Shown here piece by piece: positions 1 to 11,941 of a DNA stretch of 28,203 nucleotides. The translations under genes and the position numbers were made by a program. The stretch comes from Symbiodinium natans (Eukaryota; Sar; Dinophyceae; Suessiales; Symbiodiniaceae), in assembly GCA_905221605.1 (NCBI GenBank), contig CAJNDS010001222.1, positions 1 through 28,203 on the forward strand. The letters are read 5' to 3'. The notes below the pieces were generated by a model, which ran no database searches, was not told the DNA's origin, and saw only the letters and a list, made by a program, of their open reading frames with translations. How positions within the stretch are numbered: the first letter of the stretch is position 1; each line of letters opens with the position of its first letter.

Positions 1-972
1 GCACATGCACCTCAGAAAACAGCCGAAACCACAACACGCACATTCTCATTCTCATGAATATCTTTCAGTTTCGATTGCGATTTTTTTTACTGTCTTTCTG
101 GTCAATCGACAGCTTACCAGGCCAACAGCACTGACCAAAACACTTGCTTAACGATCTGTTTGTGTTTTGGTTCGGGGCGGTTTCTCGGAACTCTCTCTCT
201 GAAAGCTTGCAACTTAACCGAGAGATCATCCGGACAAAAAAAAACAAAGAAAACATTGAACAAAAGTAAGAGAAAAATTCTTCTCAGACGGACAAAGACA
301 ATTTGAATTGAAAAAAAAAAAAACAAAAAACAAAAAAATGTTGCTATAAATCTGCTGCTGAATCTAAGAAAATTGTCCAAGTTTCACAACTGAATTCCAG
401 TGTTTTCTCGATTTCTCCAAAGTTCAAAAAAAAGACTTTTTTGACAAAGCTTTGACTGGGTTCTCTTGTTTTTGATTTTCGAAAATGGCCAAACAGAAAT
501 TCAAGTTCTGGCTGGGGTGCCCTTAATTCTTTGTCTTTCGTTTTGGTTCCGTGTTGCAATTCTCCCCTGGATTCAACACCATTCAACGAATTTTCAAAAT
601 TTCTAAAGTCTCCGAAAAATGTTGAAAAACCCTTAAAATCAACACTTAATCAGTTAAATTGTTGAATTTACTCTGGTGTTTCGCTCGCTTCGCTCGCACT
701 TATTCACATTCTGGAAATACACTTTGTAATTTTCAAGTGGTTTGGCTTGGGCGTCGCGCGCAACCTTAACGAATCAACACCACGGTTGAACTCGTCTCGT
801 CCTGCAGTTGATTTCTGTCCAAACGGCACTGTCAGAGGCTTTCAAAAACACTTGTTTCAAAGCATTGAACTTTTCCAAGCTGCAGTTTCCACCGAGCCAT
901 TTAAAAAAACATGTTGCATTTTCAAGTGTTCTTGTTGACTCTGCACCCTTCTTTCTCCTCTTCTGCCTTCAG

Positions 973-1036
973 GCCCTGCACCAAAACCTGGAGAATCTGA
1001 AACCCAAGATGAGGGGCAGCAAAACTGATCGAAAAG
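973..1036 (+). other. Exon-like segment, array copy 1
   Basis: A pyrimidine-rich tract ending CTTCAG precedes 64 bases that read ALHQNLENLKPKMRGSKTDRK plus one base, followed by GTAGGG. This looks like an internal exon ending in phase 1 with a GT 5' splice site. No matching downstream exon is seen inside the unit. Confidence 0.5.
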
Positions 1037-1585
1037 GTAGGGAAGCTCCAGTGACCTCCACAGTTAGAGAGAGTTCCGGTTCCAAACAAGTTCACACTTT
1101 GCCGCCTTGCTGCCTGCTGTTCTAATTTTGGGGGAAGACTGACACAAGACTTAGACTGGAACCGACTGAGAGGCTTATTTGTTTTACTCGCCACGAAAAG
1201 CTGTGAAAGCCAGATCTGGCTTCCCGTGTGTGAAAAAAACGCCGCAACTGGGCCCAAAAATGGCTCCTAAACTTGGGTTCCAATTTGAGGCTCCAACCTG
1301 GGTGGCCTTGTATGTTTACACAGGAAATCCAAAATCTAGGGCCCGTTTTCGGTGCCCAGAATTGAGCTGCTTTTTGGAACCCATTTGAGTTCAATAATAA
1401 TTGAAATCAACTTACAGACAAACAAGATTTTTTCTATTCGATACTGTTTGCATCAAGGAAAACAAAAAACGCCGTCGATACGCGTGTTCTTGGCTTGCTA
1501 AACTTGTCTTTAGCTGGCATTCAAGACAAAGCAGTCTTGCATTGTTCTTTCTCGCACTGTGGAGGTCACTTCGCGGCTTCCCTAC
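1037..1585. repeat. Inverted-repeat-bounded block inside the array unit (copy 1)
   Basis: The left arm at 1037-1064 begins GTAGGGAAGC and ends GTGACCTCCACAGT. The right arm at 1556-1585 is its reverse complement apart from a central 4-versus-6-base difference. Weaker matching continues inward (TTAGAGAGAG against GCGAGAAAG). The left arm starts exactly at the 5' splice site of the exon-like segment. Equivalent blocks lie at about 2992-3539, 4931-5479 and 6798-7346. No clear target-site duplication is visible. It could be a MITE-like or introner-like element, or simply an old palindrome carried by the array. No transposase is present. Confidence 0.7.
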
Positions 1586-2927
1586 TTTTGGGGTTGATTT
1601 CTCTTTTTGTCTCTCCAAATCCACACACCTTTCACCACCCGCATATTTCCACTTGAACAGCTAGCAGAACCCAGCCGACATACACGCAAACACACGAAGC
1701 CACTTTGCACCCACAAAATGACACACATCCACACTCCATGACACACTCTCTAACCCACAAAACGTCGAAACCACAACACACCACACCCATTTGCAATAAA
1801 ACCCGTAAACACACAAAGACACTACTGCAAGGTGTCACTTCTGAGACTCCATGCCTCACCAACTTTTCCTTGCACACTGAAGCCAAAGACATGCACCCGC
1901 AAACCAACCCACTTTGAACCACAAATGCTCACACACACACACACACATCCACAACACTCTTGCACATGCACCTCAGAAAACAGCCGAAACCACAACACGC
2001 ACATTCTCATTCTCATGAATATCTTTCAGTTTCGATTGCGATTTTTTTTACTGTCTTTCTGGTCAATCGACAGCTTACCAGGCCAACAGCACTGACCAAA
2101 ACACTTGCTTAACGATCTGTTTGTGTTTTGGTTCGGGGCGGTTTCTCGGAACTCTCTCTCTGAAAGCTTGCAACTTAACCGAGAGATCATCCGGACAAAA
2201 AAAACAAAGAAAACATTGAACAAAAGTAAGAGAAAAATTCTTCTCAGACGGACAAAGACAATTTGAATTGAAAAAAAAAAAACAAAAAAATGTTGCTATA
2301 AATCTGCTGCTGAATCTAAGAAAATTGTCCAAGTTTCACAACTGAATTCCAGTGTTTTCTCGATTTCTCCAAAGTTCAAAAAAAAAGACTTTTTTTGACA
2401 AAGCTTTGACTGGGTTCTCTTGTTTTTGATTTTCCAAAATGGCCAAACAGAAATTCAAGTTCTGGCTGGGGTGCCCTTAATTCTTTGTCTTTCGTTTTGG
2501 TTCCGTGTTGCAATTCTCCCCTGGATTCAACACCATTCAACGAATTTTCAAAATTTCTAAAGTCTCCGAAAAATGTTGAAAAACCCTCAAAATCAACACT
2601 TAATCAGTTAAATTTGTTGAATTTACTCTGGTGTTTCGCTCGCTTCGCTCGCACTTATTCACATTCTGGAAATACACTTTGCAATTTTCAAGTGGTTTGG
2701 CTTGGGCGTCGCGCGCAACCTTAACGAATCAACACCACGGTTGAACTCGTCTCGTCCTGCAGTTGATTTCTGTCCAAACGGCACTGTCAGAGGCTTTCAA
2801 AAACACTTGTTTCAAAGCATTGAACTTTTCCAAGCTGCAGTTTCCACCGAGCCATTTAAAAAAACATGTTGCATTTTCAAGTGTTCTTGTTGACTCTGCA
2901 CCCTTCTTTCTCCTCTTCTGCCTTCAG

Positions 2928-2991
2928 GCCTTGCACCAAAACCTGGAGAATCTGAAACCCAAGATGAGGGGCAGCAAAACTGATCGAAAAG
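2928..2991 (+). other. Exon-like segment, array copy 2
   Basis: Same segment as at 973, with one silent C-to-T change in the second codon (CTG to TTG). It has the same CTTCAG acceptor and GTAGGG donor. Preservation of the amino acid sequence hints at constraint or recent copying. Confidence 0.5.
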
Positions 2992-4866
2992 GTAGGGAAG
3001 CTCCAGTGACCTCCACAGTTAGAGAGAGTTCCGGTTCCAAACAAGTTCACACTTTGCCGCCTTGCTGCCTGCTGTTCTAATTTTGGGGGAAGACTGACAC
3101 AAGACTTAGACTGGAACCGACTGAGAGGCTTATTTGTTTTACTCGCCACGAAAAGCTGTGAAAGCCAGATCTGGCTTCCCGTGTGTGAAAAAAACGCCGC
3201 AACTGGGCCCAAAAATGGCTCCTAAACTTGGGTTCCAATTTGAGGCTCCAACCTGGGTGGCCTTGTATGTTTACACAGGAAATTCAAAATCTAGGGGCCG
3301 TTTTCGGTGCCCAGAATTGAGCTGCTTTTTGGAACCCATTTGAGTTCAATAATAATTGAAATCAACTTACAGACAAACAAGATTTTTTCTATTCGATACT
3401 GTTTGCATCAAGGAAAACAAAAAAACGCCGTCGATACGCGTGTTCTTGGCTTGCTAAACTTGTCTTTAGCTGGCATTTAAGACAAAGCAGTCTTGCATTG
3501 TTCTTTCTCGCACTGTGGAGGTCACTTCGGCTTCTCTACCTTTTTGGGGTTGATTTCTTGCCCTCTTTTTGTCTCTCCAAATCCACACACCTTTCACCAC
3601 CCGACTTCCACACTTGAACAGCCAGCAGAACCCAGCCGACACACACGCAAACACACGAAGCCACTTTGCACCCACAAAATAAACACACACCCAATCCACA
3701 TCATGACACCCCTAACCACAAAACGTCGAAAAAAGAAAAAAAACCACAACACACCACACCCATTTTGCCAATAAAACCGTAAACACACAAGACACACTGC
3801 ATTTTGAAGCCCAAGAAAATTCACCCGCAAACCAACCCACTTTGACCCACCTAATGCTCACCACACACCACACATCCACAACAAACACTGTTGCACATGC
3901 AACCGCGAAACTACCAAGAAGAGCCCAACAAACCCCCACACCCCCGTCAACCCCGTGCCAAACCACAACACGCACATTCTCATTCTCATGAATATCTTTC
4001 AGTTCCGATTGCGATTTTTTTCACTGTCTTTCTGGTCAATCAACAGCTTACCAGGCCAACAGCACTGACCAAAACACTGGGCGGTTTCTCGAAACTCTCT
4101 TTCTGAAAGCTTGCAACTTAACCGAGAGATCATCCGGACAAAAAAACAAAGAAAACATTGAACAAAAGCAAGAGAAAAATTCTTCTCAGACGGACAAAGG
4201 CAATTTGAATTGAAAAAAACAAAAAAATGTTGCTGTGTATGAATCTGCTGCTGAATCTAAGAAAATTGTCCAAGTTTCACAACTGGATTCCAGTGTTTTC
4301 TCGATTTCTCCAAAGTTCAAAAAAAAGACTTTTTTTGACAAAGCTTTGACTGGGTTCTCTTGTTTTTGATTTTCCAAAATGGCCAAACAGAATTCAAGTT
4401 CTGGCTGGGGTGCCCTTAATTCTTTGTCTTTCGTTTTGGTTGCGTGTTGCAATTCTTCTCTGGATTCAACACCATTCAACGAATTTTCAAAATTTCTAAA
4501 GTTTCCAAAAAAAGTTGAAAAACCCTTAAAATCAACACTTAATCAGTTAAATTTGTTGAATTTACTCTGGTGTTTCGCTCGCTTCGCTCGCACTTATTCA
4601 CATTCTGGAAATACACTTTGTAATTTTCAAGTGGTTTGGCTTGGGCGTCGCGCGCAACCTTAACGAATCAACACCACGGTTGAACTCGTCTCGTCCTGCA
4701 GTTGATTTCTGTCCAAACGGCACTGTCAGAGGCTTTCAAAAACACTTGTTTCAAAGCATTGAACTTTTCCAAGCTGCAGTTTCCACCGAGCCATTTAAAA
4801 AAACATGTTGCATTTTCAAGTGTTCTTGTTGACTCTGCACCCTTCTTTCTCCTCTTCTGCCTTCAG

Positions 4867-4930
4867 GCCCTGCACCAAAACCTGGAGAATCTGAAACCCA
4901 AGATGAGGGGCAGCAAAACTGATCGAAAAG
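4867..4930 (+). other. Exon-like segment, array copy 3
   Basis: Identical to copy 1 in the exon part, with a GT donor. It lies within the unit whose preceding CA-rich block is the most diverged of the array. Confidence 0.5.
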
Positions 4931-6733
4931 GTAGGGAAGCTCCAGTGACCTCCACAGTTAGAGAGAGTTCCGGTTCCAAACAAGTTCACACTTTGCCGCC
5001 TTGCTGCCTGCTGTTCTAATTTTGGGGGAAGACTGACACAAGACTTAGACTGGAACCGACTGAGAGGCTTATTTGTTTTACTCGCCACGAAAAGCTGTGA
5101 AAGCCAGATCTGGCTTCCCGTGTGTGAAAAAAACGCCGCAACTGGGCCCAAAAATGGCTCCTAAACTTGGGTTCCAATTTGAGGCTCCAACCTGGGTGGC
5201 CTTGTATGTTTACACAGGAAATCCAAAATCTAGGGGCCGTTTTCGGTGCCCAGAATTGAGCTGCTTTTTGGAACCCATTTGAGTTCAATAATAATTGAAA
5301 TCAACTTACAGACAAACAAGATTTTTTCTATTCGATACTGTTTGCATCAAGGAAAACAAAAAACGCCGTCGATACGCGTGTTCTTGGCTTGCTAAACTTG
5401 TCTTTAGCTGGCATTCAAGACAAAGCAGTCTTGCATTGTTCTTTCTCGCACTGTGGAGGTCACTTCGCGGCTTCCCTACTTTTGGGATTGATTTCTCTTT
5501 TTGTCTCTCCAAATCCACACACCTTTCACCACCCGCATATTTCCACTTGAACAGCTAGCAGAACCCAGCCGACATACACGCAAACACACGAAGCCACTTT
5601 GCACCCACAAAAATGACACACACATCCACACTCCATGACACACTCTAACCCACAAAACGTCGAAACCACAACACACCACACCCATTTGCAATAAAACCCG
5701 TAAACACACAAGACACAACTGCAAGGTGTTGAAGCCAAAGACATGCACCCGCAAACCAACCCACTTTGAACCACAAATGCTCACACACACACACACATCC
5801 ACAACACTCTTGCACATGCACCTCAGAAAACAGCCGAAACCACAACACGCACATTCTCATTCTCATGAATATCTTTCAGTTTCGATTGCGATTTTTTTTA
5901 CTGTCTTTCTGGTCAATCGACAGCTTACCAGGGGCGGTTTCTCGGAACTCTCTCTCTGAAAGCTTGCAACTTAACCGAGAGATCATCCGGACAAAAAAAA
6001 ACAAAGAAAACATTGAACAAAAGTAAGAGAAAAATTCTTATCAGACGGACAAAGACAATTTGAATTGAAAAAAAAAAAACAAAAAAAAAAACAAAAAAAT
6101 GTTGCTATAAATCTGCTGCTGAATCTAAGAAAATTGTCCAAGTTTCACAACTGAATTCCAGTGTTTTCTCGATTTCTCCAAAGTTCAAAAAAAAGACTTT
6201 TTTGACAAAGCTTTGACTGGGTTCTCTTGTTTTTGATTTTCGAAAATGGCCAAACAGAAATTCAAGTTCTGGCTGGGGTGCCCTTAATTCTTTGTCTTTC
6301 GTTTTGGTTCCGTGTTGCAATTCTCCCCTGGATTCAACACCATTCAACGAATTTTCAAAATTTCTAAAGTCTCCGAAAAATGTTGAAAAACCCTTAAAAT
6401 CAACACTTAATCAGTTAAATTGTTGAATTTACTCTGGTGTTTCGCTCGCTTCGCTCGCACTTATTCACATTCTGGAAATACACTTTGTAATTTTCAAGTG
6501 GTTTGGCTTGGGCGTCGCGCGCAACCTTAACGAATCAACACCACGGTTGAACTCGTCTCGTCCTGCAGTTGATTTCTGTCCAAACGGCACTGTCAGAGGC
6601 TTTCAAAAACACTTGTTTCAAAGCATTGAACTTTTCCAAGCTGCAGTTTCCACCGAGCCATTTAAAAAAACATGTTGCATTTTCAAGTGTTCTTGTTGAC
6701 TCTGCACCCTTCTTTCTCCTCTTCTGCCTTCAG

Positions 6734-6797
6734 GCCCTGCACCAAAACCTGGAGAATCTGAAACCCAAGATGAGGGGCAGCAAAACTGATCGAAAAG
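6734..6797 (+). other. Exon-like segment, array copy 4
   Basis: Identical to copy 1 in the exon part, with a GT donor. It is 1867 bases upstream of the copy that continues into unique sequence. Confidence 0.5.
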
Positions 6798-8600
6798 GTA
6801 GGGAAGCTCCAGTGACCTCCACAGTTAGAGAGAGTTCCGGTTCCAAACAAGTTCACACTTTGCCGCCTTGCTGCCTGCTGTTCTAATTTTGGGGGAAGAC
6901 TGACACAAGACTTAGACTGGAACCGACTGAGAGGCTTATTTGTTTTACTCGCCACGAAAAGCTGTGAAAGCCAGATCTGGCTTCCCGTGTGTGAAAAAAA
7001 CGCCGCAACTGGGCCCAAAAATGGCTCCTAAACTTGGGTTCCAATTTGAGGCTCCAACCTGGGTGGCCTTGTATGTTTACACAGGAAATCCAAAATCTAG
7101 GGCCCGTTTTCGGTGCCCAGAATTGAGCTGCTTTTTGGAACCCATTTGAGTTCAATAATAATTGAAATCAACTTACAGACAAACAAGATTTTTTCTATTC
7201 GATACTGTTTGCATCAAGGAAAACAAAAAACGCCGTCGATACGCGTGTTCTTGGCTTGCTAAACTTGTCTTTAGCTGGCATTCAAGACAAAGCAGTCTTG
7301 CATTGTTCTTTCTCGCACTGTGGAGGTCACTTCGCGGCTTCCCTACTTTTGGGATTGATTTCTCTTTTTGTCTCTCCAAATCCACACACCTTTCACCACC
7401 CGCATATTTCCACTTGAACAGCTAGCAGAACCCAGCCGACATACACGCAAACACACGAAGCCACTTTGCACCCACAAAAATGACACACACATCCACACTC
7501 CATGACACACTCTAACCCACAAAACGTCGAAACCACAACACACCACACCCATTTGCAATAAAACCTGTAAACACACAAGACACAACTGCAAGGTGTTGAA
7601 GCCAAAGACATGCACCCGCAAACCAACCCACTTTGAACCACAAATGCTCACACACACACACATCCACAACACTCTTGCACATGCACCTCAGAAAACAGCC
7701 GAAACCACAACACGCACATTCTCATTCTCATGAATATCTTTCAGTTTCGATTGCGATTTTTTTTACTATCTTTCTGGTCAATCGACAGCTTACCAGGGGC
7801 GGTTTCTCGGAACTCTCTCTCTGAAAGCTTGCAACTTAACCGAGAGATCATCCGGACAAAAAAAAACAAAGAAAACATTGAACAAAAGTAAGAGAAAAAT
7901 TCTTATCAGACGGACAAAGACAATTTGAATTGAAAAAAAAAAAAAACAAAAAAAAAAACAAAAAAATGTTGCTATAAATCTGCTGCTGAATCTCAGAAAA
8001 TTGTCCAAGTTTCACAACTGAATTCCAGTGTTTTCTCGATTTCTCCAAAGTTCAAAAAAAAAGACTTTTTTGACAAAGCTTTGACTGGGTTCTCTTGTTT
8101 TTGATTTTCGAAAATGGCCAAACAGAAATTCAAGTTCTGGCTGGGGTGCCCTTAATTCTTTGTCTTTCGTTTGGTTCCGTGTTGCAATTCTCCCCTGGAT
8201 TCAACACCATTCAACGAATTTTCAAAATTTCTAAAGTCTCCGAAAAATGTTGAAAAACCCTTAAAATCAACACTTAATCAGTTAAATTGTTGAATTTACT
8301 CTGGTGTTTCGCTCGCTTCGCTCGCACTTATTCACATTCTGGAAATACACTTTGTAATTTTCAAGTGGTTTGGCTTGGGCGTCGCGCGCAACCTTAACAA
8401 ATCAACACCACGGTTGAACTCGTCTCGTCCTGCAGTTGATTTCTGTCCAAACGGCACTGTCAGAGGCTTTCAAAAACATTTGTTTCAAAGCATTGAACTT
8501 TTCCAAGCTGCAGTTTCCACCGAGCCATTTAAAAAAACATGTTGCATTTTCAAGTGTTCTTGTTGACTCTGCACCCTTCTTTCTCCTCTTCTGCCTTCAG

Positions 8601-9133
8601 GCCCTGCACCAAAACCTGGAGAATCTGAAACCCAAGATGAGGGGCAGCAAAACTGATCGAAAAGGCAGGGAAGCTCCAGTGACCTCCACAGTAGTACATG
8701 TTTGCTTGCGCAGTCTGATTGAAACCGTCAGATCAAATCTGCAGCAACACTTACCTGTCGATGTCTTGCTTTCCAGAAAGCTCGAGTGGTTCTGAGAAAG
8801 TCTAAACAGAAGAAAGTCTCGTTCCGCACTTACCTCGCTGACTCCGTGCTTCCAAATTACGGTGAAGTTCCAAAAACAAGTAAGCTGGATGCTCAAGTCC
8901 ATCCAGAAGCTGCTTTAAGGCTCAAAAACTTGCGGACTTGCTTATTGATTGCCCCACTGCCACTAAGCGGCATTCTGACTGGTCCAGCTGCGTAGTTGCT
9001 TGACTGCCTTCTCGATTGACACTTCACCTCCGCTTGGACACATGCTTCTTGGCCTTGATTTGCTGAGCTGTCTCCCTGGCCGCTCTCAAGGCTGCATCGG
9101 TTCGGTCGCTTCCTTCAAAGGAAAAGACTCAAG
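8601..9133 (+). CDS. Partial gene, unknown product: terminal array exon spliced into unique exons
   Basis: Three putative exons join in frame. 8601-8664 is the array exon. 8781-8879 starts after TTCCAGAAAG and reads ARVVLRKSKQKKVSFRTYLA and onward. 9068-9133 starts after TTTGCTGAG and reads VSLAALKAASVRSL and onward. Intron 1 (8665-8780) starts GCAGGG, a GC donor, and shares AAAG at both ends. Intron 2 starts with a strong GTAAGC at 8880 and both sides agree in phase 1. The second exon is Lys/Arg-rich, so a nucleic-acid-binding or ribosome-related role is possible, but I do not recognise the family. Upstream exons are not found and the continuation after 9133 is unclear. Four good minus-strand GTAAG-type donors also occur here (about 8749, 8828, 9311 and 9351), so an antisense gene is not excluded. 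Confidence 0.4.
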
Positions 9134-9649
9134 GTGGAACAATTCTTCTGATTGGAAACGTACCGTTGCAGGACCATGCTTTGTTTTTTCCCCAACAGGA
9201 AATTTGAACAACCCAACGCAAGAAAACAACTTTTGCAAGATTTTTTTCTTTAAAATGTTTGCAAAAATAATTCTTCTGTCAAAGCCTTGAAGAAAGGACA
9301 AATCCTTTGTCCTTACCTTTGTCGTTCTCCTCATCAAAGTTCCCTTTGTCCTTACCTTCGAATCTTCGCCCTTCAAAGCTTCGAAGCCTTTAAAGCTTTT
9401 AAAACCATCGCCTGTTATTCGAATCAGTTTTTCAGAGATTGTTTTTTTTTTTTTTTTTTTTTAAACCAAGCTTTTACCAGAAGCCAGAAAACAACAAATG
9501 CTTTGCTTTGTGCTGAAAAAAAAACAACAACAGCAGTGGAAAGTCGAAATTAGCAGCAAAGCAGTGGAAACAGAAGTCGTAATAATCGTTGTTGTATTAT
9601 GAACCAGTAGGAGTTTCATTTTAGAAGTAGGAACAGGAGCGGTAGAAAA
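9134..9649. other. Unassigned stretch
   Basis: It contains a possible acceptor TTTTCCCCAACAG near 9200 followed by an Asn/Gln-rich reading frame, a CTTTGTCCTTACC motif repeated near 9307 and 9345, and an oligo-T run at 9439-9463. No gene can be supported here. Confidence 0.5.
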
Positions 9650-9699
9650 AATAGCAGTAGTAGTATTTCTAGTAGTAGTAGAAGCAGCAGTACTAATAA

Positions 9700-9777
<78 letters not shown>

Positions 9778-9985
9778 AAGTAGAAGTAGAAGTAGTGGTA
9801 GTAGTAACAGTAGTAGAGTAGCAGTAGTAGTAGTAGCAGCAGTCGTCGGAGCAGAGTGGTGGTAGTGGTTGGGGTAGTGGAAATGGTAATGGTATTGGTA
9901 GTAGCAAAAATAATAGTTGTTGTAGTAGTAGTAGTAGCAGTAGCAGTAGCAGTAGCAGTAGCAGTAGCAGTAGTAGTAGTAGTAG
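9650..9985. repeat. (AGT)n microsatellite, first tract
   Basis: Near-perfect AGT repeats, cleanest at about 9699-9775, with interspersed AGC and AGA variants towards both ends. The long Tyr/Thr/Leu-rich ORFs read across it are artefacts of the repeat. Confidence 0.97.
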
Positions 9986-10012
9986 CCAGCGGCGCTTTAA
10001 CCGTACACACTT

Positions 10013-10180
10013 TTTAGGGTTTAGGGTTTAGGGTTTAGGGTTTAGGGTTTAGGGTTAGGGTTTAGGGTTTAGGGTTTGGGGTTTAGGGTTTAGGGTTCAG
10101 GGTTCAGGGTTTAGGGTTTAGGGTTTAGGGTTTAGGGTTTAGGGTTTAGGGTTTAGGGTTTAGGGTTTAGGGTTTAGGGT
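10013..10180 (+). repeat. Interstitial TTTAGGG telomere-type tract
   Basis: About 24 tandem copies of TTTAGGG with a few variants (TTAGGG, TTTGGGG, TTCAGGG), lying between two AGT tracts. The variants and flanking non-repetitive DNA argue for an internal site rather than a chromosome end. Confidence 0.95.
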
Positions 10181-10280
10181 CCTTAAACGGAAACATCACT
10201 CTTCAACCACAAAATAGAGCTGCCGCCTAGGCGAAACACATGTTTCACAGCCGAAAAGGGCTCAGTTTACGCGCCGCCGG

Positions 10281-10706
<426 letters not shown>

Positions 10707-10711
10707 ATAGT

Positions 10712-10864
10712 AGTGGTGTTGGTGTTGGTGTTGGGTGGTGTTGTGTTGGTGTTGGTGTTGGTGTTGGTGTTGGTGTTGGTGTTGGTGTTGGTGTTGGTGT
10801 TGGTGTTGGTGTTGGTGTTGGTGTTGGTGTTGGTGTTGGTGTTGGTGTTGGTGTTGGTGTTGGG
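10712..10864. repeat. (TGGTGT)n minisatellite
   Basis: About 25 hexamer copies, almost perfect after 10745. ORFs with Val-Leu, Cys-Trp or Thr-Pro/Asn-Thr runs across it come from the repeat. Confidence 0.97.
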
Positions 10865-10904
10865 GTCAAGAGCTTTTTTGCCTCCGAAAGTCCAGCTCAC
10901 GCCC

Positions 10905-11085
10905 CACATTGGCGTTTCCACACAGGGCCGATTCCAAGCAGAAGGCGTTTCCGACCCTGGGGAGTTTCCCTTGTCAGGGTGCTTGCAAAAATGGATTGGC
11001 TGTTTCCAATCTTGGGCCGTTTCCCTTCAGGGGCCGTTTCCAAGCGGAGTGTGTTTCCCGCCATAGGGCGTTTCCTACCAGGGGG
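10905..11085 (+). repeat. Degenerate GTTTCC-centred repeat
   Basis: GTTTCC or a one-base variant recurs about eight times at 15-35 base spacing, usually preceded by GGGC/GGCC and followed by a short purine-rich spacer. The units are too diverged for a clean period. A related motif in both orientations occurs at 25490-26160. Confidence 0.6.
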
Positions 11086-11870
11086 GGTTCACCCACTGCA
11101 TCCTTGATGGCTTCCTGAACATCCAGGCTTTTGTGGATCGATTTGGTCTCTTTCCCCTTTGACTTGGCTTTGACTTTGGCCTTGGCGGAAAGTTGTGCGA
11201 CATATGACGTGCGTGCTGGACATAGTTCGCACTGCGTCCATCTTCCCCACTGGTGCCCAGTCGATTGCGAACTGCAGTGTCGAAGCAGATCGGAACACTG
11301 GGTGGTGAACGTCCTGCCCACGCAGAGGTTTGCAGCAGAGCTCGTTTCCGTGGATCTGATGTGTTCTAGTGCGAAGATTGAGGCCTGCGACTTTCAGATT
11401 CCATGCGCGTCCGCAGAAGCATGCAAGGGGGGTCAGTCTGTTACAAGCAGAGTTGCATTTGCCGCACGGTGTTCATGACAATCGGTTTGAGAAGCCTGAA
11501 GTGACGCTTGATCCCTGCTGTGAGAGTTTAGGGCTTGAGAGCAATGCAAGCGTAGTTTCCCGCCTTCTAAGTCCGCGTCCTGTCATGTTCACTCATGTCT
11601 GGTGGCGCCGACTGGCCATTACGGGTCACCTTGGCTTGGGGCGCATTCTTGAAATGGACCGTGTTGTTTGGGAGATTGATGCATGCGCCTAGGCTGTCAG
11701 GCTGTCCAACAGTCCGACGGACAAGAGGTGCGGGATCGATTCCTCTAAAACTTTGGTCTTTACGAATACGAGGCGACCGCCAAGTTTGACTGGCAGGATT
11801 GCACAGCACTTGGCTCTCGACGATCCACCTACCCTCTTCAAGATCTAAGATCTTCAAAAATCTTCTGTTG
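10990..11870 (-). pseudogene. Retroelement polyprotein remnant (retropepsin end, zinc-ribbon, KAKAK linker)
   Basis: Read on the minus strand from 11860 down. One frame gives LPVKLGGRLVFVKTKVL, then a second frame gives LGACINLPNNTVHF, resembling the C-terminal half of the aspartic protease of dinoflagellate Ty1/copia-like polyproteins. Further down come Cys-rich pieces: CGKCNSAC with CFC about 11 residues on (11396-11468), and a CSSQSTGHQWGRWTQCELC stretch (about 11212-11270). A Lys/Ala-rich AKAKVKAKSKGK linker follows. That order fits such elements. The frame is broken at 11691-11706 by an exact 8-bp tandem duplication (AGGCTGTC twice), and other frame changes and stops lie near 11475 and 11855. 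No DTG/DSG active site, reverse transcriptase or LTR is seen, so this is a dead fragment. The family call is from remembered patterns, not a search. Confidence 0.45.
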
Positions 11871-11941
11871 TGCAGTAAGTAGTTTCAAAGCATTTTTTCT
11901 TCTCCCACCTGAATTTGTGTGTGGTTTTGCGCACTTTGTGA

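Larger units (their letters stand above)
1..8692. repeat. Tandem array of a ~1.9 kb unit, 4 full periods plus a truncated copy
   Basis: The same anchor (the 64-nt exon-like segment) recurs at 973, 2928, 4867, 6734 and 8601, giving periods of 1955, 1939, 1867 and 1867 bases. The window starts inside a unit, so the array extends to the left. Each unit holds, in order: a T-rich/oligo-A stretch, a GC-rich patch with GTTTCGCTCGCTTCGCTCGC, a pyrimidine tract ending in CTTCAG, the exon-like segment, an inverted-repeat-bounded block, and a CA-rich block full of ACACAC. Copies are nearly identical in the exon part and vary by indels in the CA-rich and oligo-A parts. The stretch around 3530-3985 is the most diverged. 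The two shortest, equal periods at the right suggest the most recent duplications. Identity ends abruptly after 8692. I see no rRNA, tRNA or snRNA in the unit, and its short overlapping ORFs look like by-products. Confidence 0.95.

Noticed and set aside
481-510. Spliced-leader RNA gene in the array unit (complement of the CCAAAATGGCCAAAC-like stretch)
   Set aside because: Only about 10 palindrome-like bases match the leader in some copies. There is no full leader, donor GT or Sm site, so it is taken as chance.
747-1125. Recurrent 63-, 105- and 111-codon ORFs in each array unit
   Set aside because: They overlap on both strands, run through the pyrimidine tract and splice signals, and show no recognisable domain. 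Recurrence simply reflects the tandem copies.
10013-10180. A true chromosome end at the TTTAGGG tract
   Set aside because: Non-telomeric sequence continues on both sides, the tract is short and contains variants, and many similar islands of both orientations follow.
11690-11745. tRNA-like T-arm (GCGGGATCGATTCC)
   Set aside because: The stem does not pair properly and no acceptor or anticodon arm is present. The region reads as retroelement coding remnant instead.
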